DNA of 64,000 nucleotides. It comes from Clostridia bacterium (GTDB lineage Bacteria; Bacillota; Clostridia; Oscillospirales; Acutalibacteraceae). Where the stretch lies: positions 45,912-109,911 of the forward strand of contig JAFQCH010000042.1 of NCBI GenBank assembly GCA_017416485.1, in the 5' to 3' direction. A program made the position numbers and the translations under genes. The notes below the pieces were generated by a model, which made no database searches, was not told where the DNA came from, and worked only from the letters and a program-made list of their open reading frames with translations. Below are positions 25,153 to 33,084 of the stretch, piece after piece (positions within the stretch are counted from its first letter, which is position 1; each line of letters starts with the position of its first letter).

Positions 25153-25800
25153 ATGTACGACGAATACAGATGGTTTGTCGTTCACACGTATTCGGGTTAT
25201 GAGAACAAAGTTTGTTCCAATCTGCTGACAGTGATTGAAAACCGCGGTCTGCAGGATATGATCCCCGAAGTGTGTATACCGACACAAACGGTTGTAGAAC
25301 TCAGAGAAATCAAAGAAAAGAAACCCCGCAAGAAAAAGACAGATGATTTTTACTCTTTCACCGAAGAGGAAGAAAATCAGGAACCCAAAGAAAAGAAGAT
25401 GGAAGAGGTAAAGATTGAACGCAAGCTTTATCCCGGTTATGTCTTCGTAAAAACGGCTGTCTTTTATGACGACAAGGTCAAAGAAACCAAAATGACGGAC
25501 GAAGTATGGTACATCATCCGCAACACCCGCGGTGTTACCGGTTTCGTCGGCCCCGAAAGCAAGCCCTCTCCCCTTTCCGATGCAGAAGCATTCAGCCTCG
25601 GTGTCGAAAAGCAGGTCATCGAAGTTGCTTACAACGTAGGCGATCTCGTGACCATCATCGGCGGTTCTTTCGACGGTTTCTCGGGTATTGTTGACACCAT
25701 TGATCTTGAACAGAAAACTGTTCGTGTTATTATCTCCATGATGGGTCGCGATACTCCCATTGAACTCGGACTTGACCAGGTTGAGTCCACACTCGATTGA
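25153..25800 (+). CDS. nusG: Transcription termination/antitermination factor NusG
   Basis: 215 residues. NGN domain (WFVVHTYSGYENKVCSNL ... KLYPGYVFV, WYIIRNTRGVTGFVG) and C-terminal KOW (VGDLVTIIGGSFDGFSGIV). A charged ~45-residue insertion (residues about 52-95, KEKKPRKKKTDDFYSF and acidic runs) interrupts the NGN domain. It binds RNA polymerase and couples it to Rho or ribosomes. GGGAGG precedes the ATG. Confidence 0.97.
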   Translation: MYDEYRWFVVHTYSGYENKVCSNLLTVIENRGLQDMIPEVCIPTQTVVELREIKEKKPRKKKTDDFYSFTEEEENQEPKEKKMEEVKIERKLYPGYVFVKTAVFYDDKVKETKMTDEVWYIIRNTRGVTGFVGPESKPSPLSDAEAFSLGVEKQVIEVAYNVGDLVTIIGGSFDGFSGIVDTIDLEQKTVRVIISMMGRDTPIELGLDQVESTLD

Positions 25801-25909
25801 TTATTCAGGTAATCAGCGGTTTTGCCGCTTATTATAGCCGTCTTTGACGGTTCGTGGGAGGGAACCTGAAATTTCCCGCCACTACCACATTTTTTTTGGA
25901 GGTGCACTT

Positions 25910-26335
25910 ATGGCACAGAAAGTTGTAGGATTTGTTAAATTGCAGATCCCTGCGGGTAAAGCAACACCCGCCCCCCCGGTTGGTCCTGCTCTCGGCCAGC
26001 ACGGCGTTAACATCATGGGTTTCACAAAGGAATTCAATGAGAGAACAAAGAACGACATCGGCCTTATCATCCCCGTTGTCATCACCATCTACGCAGACCG
26101 TACATTCAGCTTCATCACCAAGACTCCTCCCGCAGCAGTTCTTATCAAGAAGGCTTGCGGTATTGAAAGTGGTTCCGGTGTTCCCAACAAAACCAAGGTT
26201 GCTACCATCACCACTGAACAGGTCAGAAAGATTGCTGAACAGAAAATGCCCGACCTGAACGCTGCATCCGTCGAAGCTGCTATGAGCATGATCGCCGGCA
26301 CTGCACGCAGCATGGGCGTTACAGTTGTTGACTGA
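25910..26335 (+). CDS. rplK: Ribosomal protein L11
   Basis: 141 residues, the standard length. Opens [18 protein letters not shown] with the conserved [18 protein letters not shown]-terminal rRNA-binding domain ends [21 protein letters not shown] at 25897-25903. The 109-bp gap from nusG has a strong imperfect hairpin (GTGGGAGGGAA...TTTCCCGCCACTACCAC, about 25854-25888), which may be a ribosomal-protein binding site. Confidence 0.98.
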   Translation: MAQKVVGFVKLQIPAGKATPAPPVGPALGQHGVNIMGFTKEFNERTKNDIGLIIPVVITIYADRTFSFITKTPPAAVLIKKACGIESGSGVPNKTKVATITTEQVRKIAEQKMPDLNAASVEAAMSMIAGTARSMGVTVVD

Positions 26336-26350
26336 TCGGAGGGTTAAAGA

Positions 26351-27064
26351 ATGAAACACGGAAAAAAATATACTGATGCTATGAAGCAGTATGACAGACA
26401 GAACCTCTATGATCCCAGCGAGGCTATTGCAACTGTTCTGAAGACTGCTACCGCTAAATTCGACGAAACTGTTGAAGTACACGTCCGTCTGGGCGTTGAC
26501 TCCCGTCACGCAGACCAGCAGGTCAGAGGCGCTGTCGTTCTTCCCAACGGCACAGGTCGCTCTGTTCGCGTTGCTGTTTTTGCAAAGGGTCCCGATGCTA
26601 CCGCTGCTGAAGAAGCAGGTGCAGAAGTTGTCGGTGCTGAAGATCTCGTTGCAAAGATCCAGGGCGAAGGCTTCATGGATTTCGACGTATGTATCGCTGC
26701 TCCCAACATGATGGGTCTCGTTGGTCGTCTTGGTAAGGTTCTCGGCCCCCGCGGCTTGATGCCCAGCCCCAAGGCAGGTACCGTTACTCCTGACATTGCC
26801 AAGGCTGTTGCTGAAGCAAAAGCAGGTAAGATCGAATACCGTCTTGACAAAACCAACATCATCCACTGCCCCATCGGCAAGGTTTCCTTCGGTGCTGAAA
26901 AGCTCATGGAAAACTACCAGACTCTGCTTGACGCTATCATCAAGGCAAAGCCCGCTGCTGCGAAAGGCCAGTACATTCGCTCCTGCGTTGTTGCTGCTAC
27001 CATGGGCCCCGGTGTCCGCATGAATCCCAGCAAGGTTGTTGCTTCCGGCGTTGAAGCTGAATAA
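26351..27064 (+). CDS. rplA: Ribosomal protein L1
   Basis: 237 residues. Typical L1 blocks: [68 protein letters not shown], and the C-terminal [14 protein letters not shown]. Second gene of the rplKA pair, 15 bp after rplK. In many bacteria L1 also represses its own operon. Confidence 0.98.
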   Translation: MKHGKKYTDAMKQYDRQNLYDPSEAIATVLKTATAKFDETVEVHVRLGVDSRHADQQVRGAVVLPNGTGRSVRVAVFAKGPDATAAEEAGAEVVGAEDLVAKIQGEGFMDFDVCIAAPNMMGLVGRLGKVLGPRGLMPSPKAGTVTPDIAKAVAEAKAGKIEYRLDKTNIIHCPIGKVSFGAEKLMENYQTLLDAIIKAKPAAAKGQYIRSCVVAATMGPGVRMNPSKVVASGVEAE

Positions 27065-27086
27065 TTAAATTTTTTCAAATAAACTA

Positions 27087-27115
27087 TTGACATACAACAA
27101 AAAGTGTGTTAATAT
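27087..27115 (+). promoter_or_regulatory. Sigma-A promoter of rplJL
   Basis: TTGACA (27087-27092), 17 bp, TAATAT (27110-27115). Gives rplJL its own transcript with the L10 leader. Confidence 0.8.
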
Positions 27116-27120
27116 AACGA

Positions 27121-27245
27121 AGCTGTTCTAAAGACAGCAGGTGCAAATTCTTGCATAAAGGTTTTTACCGCCTGCCGAGGAATGTGCGTACAGTTGTTTT
27201 ATGAAACAAGTATGCCCTTCCGCGGACAAGCGGAAGGGCTATAAT
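27121..27245 (+). ncRNA. Ribosomal protein L10 leader
   Basis: AGACAGCAGGTGC ... CCGCCTGCCGAGG (27131-27200) is the typical Firmicutes L10-leader core, placed between promoter and rplJ. It is followed by a perfect 10-bp hairpin GCCCTTCCGC/GCGGAAGGGC (27214-27239) and a short AT-rich tail that could act as an attenuator. L10(L12)4 binding to this leader is known in related bacteria. Confidence 0.85.
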
Positions 27246-27269
27246 AATTTTAAAGGGCAGGTGAAAAAT

Positions 27270-27842
27270 TTGCCAAGCGCAAAGGTTTTAGAAGCAAAGA
27301 AAGCGCAGGTCGAAATTATCAAAGGTAAACTCGACAGTGCCGTCGCCGGTATTCTTGTTGATTACAAGGGCATCACCGTAGCGGATGATACAAAGCTTCG
27401 TGCAGATCTGAGAAACGCAGGTGTTGACTACGCAGTCACAAAGAACACCCTTCTGCGTATCGCTGTTGAAGGTACGAAACTTGCCGATATGGATGACCTT
27501 TTCAACGGTACAACGGCTCTCGCAGTCAGCGATTCTGATTATGTTGCTGCTGCAAAGATTCTCTCTGAGTTTGCAAAGACCCACGAAAACTTCAAGGTTA
27601 AGGGCGGTTTCATCGACGGTGAACCCATTTCTCTTGAAAAAATCGATTCTCTTGCAAAGCTCCCGAACAAGGAAACTCTCCTTGCTACTGTTGTTTATGC
27701 ATTCCAGGCTCCTATGGCTGCATTTGCACGTGCTATTCAGGCTGTTGCAGATAAGGCAGGCGCCCCCGCTGAAGAAGCAGCCCCCGCTGCTGAAGAAGCA
27801 CCCGCAGAAGCTGCAGCTGAAGAAGCACCCGCAGCAGAATAA
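27270..27842 (+). CDS. rplJ: Ribosomal protein L10
   Basis: 190 residues from TTG 27270 (LPSAKVLEAKKAQVE), with CAGGTG 6 bases upstream; the in-frame ATG 27201 lies inside the leader hairpin region and has no site. Core motifs VDYKGITVADDTKLRADLR and GGFIDGEPISLEKIDSLAKLP. The C-terminal ~26 residues are an Ala/Glu/Pro repeat tail (PAEEAAPAAEEAPAE). Forms the stalk base with L7/L12. Confidence 0.95.
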   Translation: MPSAKVLEAKKAQVEIIKGKLDSAVAGILVDYKGITVADDTKLRADLRNAGVDYAVTKNTLLRIAVEGTKLADMDDLFNGTTALAVSDSDYVAAAKILSEFAKTHENFKVKGGFIDGEPISLEKIDSLAKLPNKETLLATVVYAFQAPMAAFARAIQAVADKAGAPAEEAAPAAEEAPAEAAAEEAPAAE

Positions 27843-27882
27843 GAAAGTAATTATTTAAGTCATTATTTAGGAGGATATTTAC

Positions 27883-28263
27883 ATGGCATCCGAAAAAATC
27901 ATTGCTATTGTTGATAGCGTTGCTGCTCTCTCCGTTCTCGAACTGGCAGAGCTCGTTAAAGAAGTAGAAGACAGATTTGGCGTTTCCGCTGCTGCAGCTG
28001 TTGCTGTTGCTGCTCCCGCCGCTGCTGCTGAAGAAGCTGCTGCAGAAAAGACCGAATTCGACGTCGTTCTTGCAGGTTTCGATGCTGCTGCTAAGATCAA
28101 GGTTATCAAGGTCGTTCGTGAACTCACCGGTCTTGGCCTTGCTGAAGCTAAGGCTGCTGTTGAAGGCGCTCCCACCACCCTTAAGGAAGCTCTTTCCAAG
28201 GATGATGCAGAAGCTGCAAAGGCTAAGCTTGAAGAAGCAGGCGCAAAGGTTGAACTCAAATAA
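27883..28263 (+). CDS. rplL: Ribosomal protein L7/L12
   Basis: 126 residues. N-terminal dimer helix pair ([16 protein letters not shown]), Ala-rich hinge, C-terminal globular domain ([34 protein letters not shown]). GGAGG before the ATG. Last gene of the rplKAJL block. Confidence 0.98.
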   Translation: MASEKIIAIVDSVAALSVLELAELVKEVEDRFGVSAAAAVAVAAPAAAAEEAAAEKTEFDVVLAGFDAAAKIKVIKVVRELTGLGLAEAKAAVEGAPTTLKEALSKDDAEAAKAKLEEAGAKVELK

Positions 28264-28280
28264 GTTTATTACCTGTCCGA

Positions 28281-28313
28281 AATCCCTGTCCCAATCGGGA
28301 CGGGGATTTTTTG
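28281..28313 (+). terminator. Terminator after rplL
   Basis: AATCCCTGTCCC-AATC-GGGACGGGGATT (28281-28308) then TTTTG. Confidence 0.9.
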
Positions 28314-28328
28314 TTCATTTTTACAAGA

Positions 28329-28358
28329 TTGACAAAAATATGTATTCGGGTGTATACT
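28329..28358 (+). promoter_or_regulatory. Sigma-A promoter of the alpha/beta hydrolase
   Basis: TTGACA (28329-28334), 18 bp, TATACT (28353-28358). Confidence 0.8.
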
Positions 28359-28387
28359 GTCTGTATCTGTAACAGGAGGGAATTATT

Positions 28388-29935
28388 ATGAAAAAGTATC
28401 TGAGCATTTTACTTTCCGTTCTCATTCTTGTGGGCGTGATGGCACCTTGTGCCGCGGCCGCCGACACAAGTGAATGTGATTGCGGCTTCAACCCCGTCAT
28501 TTATGTTGGTCCCTTGGGCTGCTCGGACATCGTGCGTGATGCAGGCACGGAAAACGAACAAAAACTTTGGCAGATCGACACAAATTACCTGCTTTCTTGC
28601 ATCGGCGATCAGTTGGGCACCCTTGCAAAAGCGGCAGTTACGATGAATGCGGATACACTTGCCGATGCACTTGTTGCGTTTGTGGACGATTGCTTCGGCG
28701 ACCTTGCATTGAACGGCGACGGTCAGTCCCTGCCCAATGTCACGACTCCGTATCTGAATGTGCCGTCCACGGATGAACACCACGCAGATTGTGACTATTA
28801 TTTTGACTATGACTTCCGTTTGGATCCCTTTGCACATGCAGACCGTCTGCAGGAATTCATTGATCAGGTGGAAGAACTCACAGGTCACAGCAAAGTACAG
28901 CTCAAGTGCTCCTCCATGGGCGGGGTTGTGCTGAGTGCCTACCTCGAAAAATACGGTTACGATGAAATCGAAACCATTATCACCCAGTGCTGTCCCCTCA
29001 AGGGCACGGCCGTGGCAGGTGAACTGTTCTGCGGCAAATTCGAGCTCAATGCAACGGCACTGCGCCGCTATGCACAGGATGCACTTCCCTACATGGAAGG
29101 CGGCGACTTTGTGCAAGCTCTGCTATATTCCCTGACAGACACGCTGCGTGTTGCCGGTGTGTGGGATATGCTCATCGGTCTTGGCGATATCATTGTTGCA
29201 CAGGTGCTTGACCGCATCTATGCAGAAGCGCTGATCCCGATTTTTGGATCCTTTGCAGGCATCTGGGCATTCGTTCCCGAAGAATATTATGAAGAAGCCC
29301 TTGTGTTCATGGGTATGGATGAGAACTATGGTGACCTTTATAATCAGGTCGAAGCCTACCGTGTTGCCATGGCAAACATTGAAGAAAATCTGCAGTCTGC
29401 CCGCAATGACGGCGTGAAGACCTACATTCTCTGCGGCTACAATGTGCAGAGAACACCGCTTGTAACGGCTTGGAAGAATACCTCCGACGGTACGGTTGAC
29501 ACCATGTATGCCTCTGTCGGTGCAACCTGTGCCCCTTACGGCGAAGAACTTGACGCAGAATACATTGCTTCTCTGTCTGACACTGCTTTCCTCTCTCCCG
29601 ACAAAATGATTGATGCCTCCACCTGCGCACTGCCCGAAAACACATGGTTCCTGCGAGACTGGTTGCATTGCAACGGCAGTGATGCCATCGGCGCACTGTA
29701 CAGAATTATGCTGACAACGGACGAACAGCTGACCGTGTTCGATATGCCCGAATATCCGCAGTTTTTGCAGAATGACGATGCAACCCCGTCCATCACCCCC
29801 GTTACGGGCGCACCGAATGCGTTTGAAAACTTCAAAAACAAGCCCACTTTCCTGAATTTTGCATTGATGATCTCTGCCTTCATTGATATGATTGCAGCGA
29901 AAATGAAAGAAATCTTTTCTTGCATCGGAGGATAA
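28388..29935 (+). CDS. Secreted alpha/beta hydrolase (lipase/acyltransferase-like)
   Basis: 515 residues. Signal peptide (ends APCAAAAD), a Cys pair near the start (CDCGF), and an alpha/beta-hydrolase order: strand NPVIYVGPLGC, then nucleophile elbow CSSMGG (Ser in place of the usual GHSMGG), then SGxxx-type Asp region SPDKMIDASTC and His in FLRDWLHCNG. Several cysteines suggest disulfides. The last part is a hydrophobic helix FALMISAFIDMIAAKMKEIF that may bind the membrane. AGGAGGG 7 bases before ATG. Substrate unknown; LCAT/lipase-like folds are the nearest match I can name. Confidence 0.75.
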   Translation: MKKYLSILLSVLILVGVMAPCAAAADTSECDCGFNPVIYVGPLGCSDIVRDAGTENEQKLWQIDTNYLLSCIGDQLGTLAKAAVTMNADTLADALVAFVDDCFGDLALNGDGQSLPNVTTPYLNVPSTDEHHADCDYYFDYDFRLDPFAHADRLQEFIDQVEELTGHSKVQLKCSSMGGVVLSAYLEKYGYDEIETIITQCCPLKGTAVAGELFCGKFELNATALRRYAQDALPYMEGGDFVQALLYSLTDTLRVAGVWDMLIGLGDIIVAQVLDRIYAEALIPIFGSFAGIWAFVPEEYYEEALVFMGMDENYGDLYNQVEAYRVAMANIEENLQSARNDGVKTYILCGYNVQRTPLVTAWKNTSDGTVDTMYASVGATCAPYGEELDAEYIASLSDTAFLSPDKMIDASTCALPENTWFLRDWLHCNGSDAIGALYRIMLTTDEQLTVFDMPEYPQFLQNDDATPSITPVTGAPNAFENFKNKPTFLNFALMISAFIDMIAAKMKEIFSCIGG

Positions 29936-29939
29936 ATAA

Positions 29940-30257
29940 ATGGAAAGATACGCATGGAAAGCCATCATTTTAGACGGTAAATACGAAGAATACAAAAAAA
30001 GACATGCTGAAATCTGGCCCGAAATGGTAGAAGTGCTCAAAAGTGCAGGCATCTGCAACTACAGCATCTGGCATGTGGGCAACGAGGTATTCGGCTACTA
30101 CGAATGCGAAAAGGGCATGGAATTTTCGTCTAAAGTCCAGGCAGAAAGCCCCGTTGTGGACAAATGGAATGAATACATGAAGGATGTCATGGTCATGGAA
30201 ATGGATCCCGTTACGGGAGCACAGCCGATCATGGAAGAAGTCTGGTATTTAGCATAA
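29940..30257 (+). CDS. rhaM: L-rhamnose mutarotase
   Basis: 105 residues, normal length. Interconverts alpha and beta L-rhamnose before isomerisation. The family motifs are clear: YEEYKKRHAEIWPEM (Tyr and His of the active site), CNYSIWHVGNEVFGYYEC, and the C-terminal MEEVWYL. GGAGG precedes ATG at the end of the hydrolase gene, 4 bp apart. No other rhamnose gene is nearby. Confidence 0.95.
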   Translation: MERYAWKAIILDGKYEEYKKRHAEIWPEMVEVLKSAGICNYSIWHVGNEVFGYYECEKGMEFSSKVQAESPVVDKWNEYMKDVMVMEMDPVTGAQPIMEEVWYLA

Positions 30258-30264
30258 AAAAGAA

Positions 30265-30293
30265 TTGACGAAAGCATATAAATGTGCTAAAAT
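30265..30293 (+). promoter_or_regulatory. Sigma-A promoter of yebC
   Basis: TTGACG (30265-30270), 17 bp, TAAAAT (30288-30293). Confidence 0.75.
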
Positions 30294-30330
30294 AAATGTT
30301 CGGAAAAGTTAATTCGAAAGGAAGTTAAGT

Positions 30331-31065
30331 ATGTCCGGCCATTCCAAATGGAGTACAATCAAAAGAAAAAAGGAAAAGACTGACGGCGCAAGAGCAAAGG
30401 TCTTTACCAAAATCGGCAGAGAAATTGCTGTTGCCGTGCGTGACGGCGGTCCCGACCCCGCAGGCAACTCGAAGCTGAAAGACGTTATCGCAAAGGCAAA
30501 GTCCTTCAACGTGCCCAATGACAACATTGAGCGCATCATCAAGAAGGCTGCAGGCGATACCAATGCCGACAACTACGAAGAAATCATCTACGAAGGCTAC
30601 GGCCCCTGCGGCGTTGCCGTTGTGGTTGAAACACTGACCGACAACCGTAACCGCACGGCAGGTGAAGTCCGCCATTATTTCGACAAATACGGCGGAAACA
30701 TGGGGCAGTCCGGCTCTGTTATGTTCATGTTCACCCGTCAGGGCGTTATCCTTGTTGACAGCGAAGATGTGGACGAAGAAAAGCTCATGGAAACAGCCCT
30801 CGAAGCCGGTGCAGAAGATTTCCTGACCGACGACGGTGTTTTCGACATCCGCACCAATCCCCACGACGTTGCAACCGTTGCAGAAGCACTCACCGCTGCC
30901 GGCTATGAAATTGCTTCCGCGCAGGCAGAATATGTTCCCGCAACCTACACCCGTCTTGAAGGCGACGATATCAAGAACATGGGCAAGATGCTTGAAATGT
31001 TTGAAGACAACGACGACGTGCAGGCTGTTTGGCACAACTGGGAAAACGAAGACGATTACGAATAA
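30331..31065 (+). CDS. yebC: YebC/PmpR (TACO1/DUF28) family protein
   Basis: 244 residues. MSGHSKWSTIKRKKEKTDGARAKVFTK is the unmistakable family start; PDPAGNSKLKDVIAKAKSFNVPNDNIERIIKKA and YEGYGPCGVAVVVETLTDNRNRT follow. Family members have been described as transcription regulators and, more recently, as ribosome-associated factors helping translation. GAAAGGAAG upstream. First gene before lgt, 24 bp gap. Confidence 0.97.
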   Translation: MSGHSKWSTIKRKKEKTDGARAKVFTKIGREIAVAVRDGGPDPAGNSKLKDVIAKAKSFNVPNDNIERIIKKAAGDTNADNYEEIIYEGYGPCGVAVVVETLTDNRNRTAGEVRHYFDKYGGNMGQSGSVMFMFTRQGVILVDSEDVDEEKLMETALEAGAEDFLTDDGVFDIRTNPHDVATVAEALTAAGYEIASAQAEYVPATYTRLEGDDIKNMGKMLEMFEDNDDVQAVWHNWENEDDYE

Positions 31066-31089
31066 TCCGATCCGAAAGGATGAGAAAAC

Positions 31090-32142
31090 TTGGAATTTTT
31101 CTTGGAAAAAACCGAGGTCTGGTTTACAGCACTGGAGAATTCCGTTAATATTTCTTCCGTTTTCTGTCAGATCGACCTCCCCTTTTCCGAATCCGTCATC
31201 ACCGTGCGTTGGTACGGTGTGCTGATTGCATTCGGATACATCCTTGCCGCATTGTTCGGCGGCAGAATTGCTTACACATGGAAAATTGACCTGAACAAAA
31301 TGGTCGATATTCTCATTTACGGCTCTCTTGGCGGCATCATCGGCGCAAGACTTTATTATTGCTTCAGCAAATGGGAAACCTACAGCGACAATCCACTGTC
31401 GATCCTTTATATCTGGGAAGGCGGGCTTGCCATCTGGGGCGGCATCATCGGCGGACTTGCAGCAGGACTGATTGTCTGCAAGGTCAACAAAATCAACATC
31501 CGAAACCTGCTCGACATGGTCGGCATGAGCCTGCTGATCGGACAAGGCATCGGCCGTTGGGGTAACTTTGCAAACCAGGAAGCCTTCGGCACCAACACCA
31601 CATTGCCGTGGGGCATGTACAGCCAGAAGACTTACAATTACCTGTCTTATGTTATTGCACAGGGTGCTGTCAACGGCAGTGAAGATCCCATCATTGCCAA
31701 TCTTGACCCCACCAAGCCCGTGCATCCTACATTTTTGTATGAATCGCTGTGGTGCCTTCTGGGCTTTGCGATTCTGTATATCACCCTCAAAAATTGGCGC
31801 AAATTCAGCGGACAGCTGTTTTTGATGTACGGCGTGTGGTACGGAACAGGCAGAACCATCATTGAAGGCTTCCGCACCGACAGCCTTTACATCGGCAACA
31901 CAACCTTACGTGTTTCACAGGTACTGAGTTTGTCAGTTGCAGTGGTATGTGCAATTGCACTGGTTGTATTGCTCATTAAGTACATCAAAAATCCCAAGCC
32001 CATTGAAGGGGTCGACTACATTGTAGGCGAACCGCCTGTGTATTGGGCAAAAAGCAAAGCGAAAAAGGCGGCAAAGCTCGCTGCCGCAAACAACACTCCC
32101 GTTGAAGAAGTTCAAGAGGATGTGACTGAAAATAATGAATAA
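31090..32142 (+). CDS. lgt: Prolipoprotein diacylglyceryl transferase
   Basis: Adds diacylglycerol to the lipobox Cys of prolipoproteins in the membrane, needed for the four or more lipoproteins coded here. 350 residues from TTG 31090 (AAAGGATG upstream). Family motifs: VRWYGVLIAFGYILAALFGG, YYCFSKWETY, EGGLAIWGGIIGG and the signature GRWGNFANQEAFG; HPTFLYESLWCLLGF; C-terminal RTIIEGFRTDSLYI. About 7 TM helices. The C-terminal tail is Lys/Ala-rich. It overlaps the next gene by 8 bp. Confidence 0.97.
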   Translation: MEFFLEKTEVWFTALENSVNISSVFCQIDLPFSESVITVRWYGVLIAFGYILAALFGGRIAYTWKIDLNKMVDILIYGSLGGIIGARLYYCFSKWETYSDNPLSILYIWEGGLAIWGGIIGGLAAGLIVCKVNKINIRNLLDMVGMSLLIGQGIGRWGNFANQEAFGTNTTLPWGMYSQKTYNYLSYVIAQGAVNGSEDPIIANLDPTKPVHPTFLYESLWCLLGFAILYITLKNWRKFSGQLFLMYGVWYGTGRTIIEGFRTDSLYIGNTTLRVSQVLSLSVAVVCAIALVVLLIKYIKNPKPIEGVDYIVGEPPVYWAKSKAKKAAKLAAANNTPVEEVQEDVTENNE

Positions 32143-33061
32143 CCAACATTTTCCCGGCGACAGCGGCGACTGCCGCCGGTTTTTCTTAGGCCTTGACGGC
32201 GGCGGCACCAAAACGACCGTGCTCGTCGGAGACGAAAACGGCAATGTGCTGTTCAAAACCGTCGGTGAAACCATCAATTACTGCGCTGTCGGTATGGAAC
32301 AAGCGCGTAAAAATATGCAAATGATGCTCGACACCGTGAAAAAAGACTTCGGCGCCACACATTTTGCAGGGGTCTGCATCGGCATGTCCGCTTTATTCGG
32401 CAGAGCGAGTACAGAAGAAACCGCCGCTTTCTGTGACGGTGTTTTCAGTGCGGACAAGATCATTATGGACAGCGATCTGTATATTGCCCTTGCCGCAACG
32501 GGCGAAACAGGAGCAGCGGCAGTCGGCATCTGCGGAACGGGCTCAATGGCATGCGGCAGAACAACCGACAGCAGAATCATCACCAAGGGTGGCTATGGCT
32601 ATCTGTTGGGGGATGAGGGCAGCGGTTTCCGCATTGCGCAGGAAGCCTTGTTTGAAGCAGTGCGTGCGGCAGAACAAAGCGGTGTGGATACCGCACTATT
32701 ACAAGCCGCACTTGATTTCTGGGGAGTAAAATCTGCCCCCGAACTGATTTCTGTATTCTATGATCCGCCGGTGGAACGAAACCAAATTGCAAAATTTGCC
32801 CCTTGTGTCATCCGTGAAGCCGAACAAGGTGACAAAATTGCCATGCAGGTTGTGCAAAAACAGGCTTCTCTTTTTGCCGACACGGCGAAGGCACTTTTAA
32901 AAGAATTACCGCAGGATATCCCCTTTTATGTCTACGGCGGCATTTTTGAACACAACAAGCTGTTCAGAGATCTTTTTGCAAACGAAATTCCCGACCGCAA
33001 GATTGTCCTTCTGACGAAAACACCGGCAGAGGGTGCTTTGTGGGCGGCTATCAACGAATAA
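32135..33061 (+). CDS. BadF/BcrA-type ATPase, N-acetylglucosamine kinase-like
   Basis: 308 residues. Phosphate-1 FFLGLDGGGTKTTVLVGDE, adenosine/phosphate-2 region AAVGICGTGSMACGR, and GGYGYLLGDEGSGFRIA are those of the BadF/BadG/BcrA-D actin-like family that includes human-type GlcNAc kinase. YGGIFEHNKLF and AEGALWAAI follow. Overlap with lgt and short gap to GH84 mark an operon, and a kinase for GlcNAc released by GH84 makes sense. Substrate is inferred; muropeptide or hexosamine kinases look alike. Confidence 0.85.
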   Translation: MNNQHFPGDSGDCRRFFLGLDGGGTKTTVLVGDENGNVLFKTVGETINYCAVGMEQARKNMQMMLDTVKKDFGATHFAGVCIGMSALFGRASTEETAAFCDGVFSADKIIMDSDLYIALAATGETGAAAVGICGTGSMACGRTTDSRIITKGGYGYLLGDEGSGFRIAQEALFEAVRAAEQSGVDTALLQAALDFWGVKSAPELISVFYDPPVERNQIAKFAPCVIREAEQGDKIAMQVVQKQASLFADTAKALLKELPQDIPFYVYGGIFEHNKLFRDLFANEIPDRKIVLLTKTPAEGALWAAINE

Positions 33062-33084
33062 ACCAAATACAAGGAGGAACGAGT

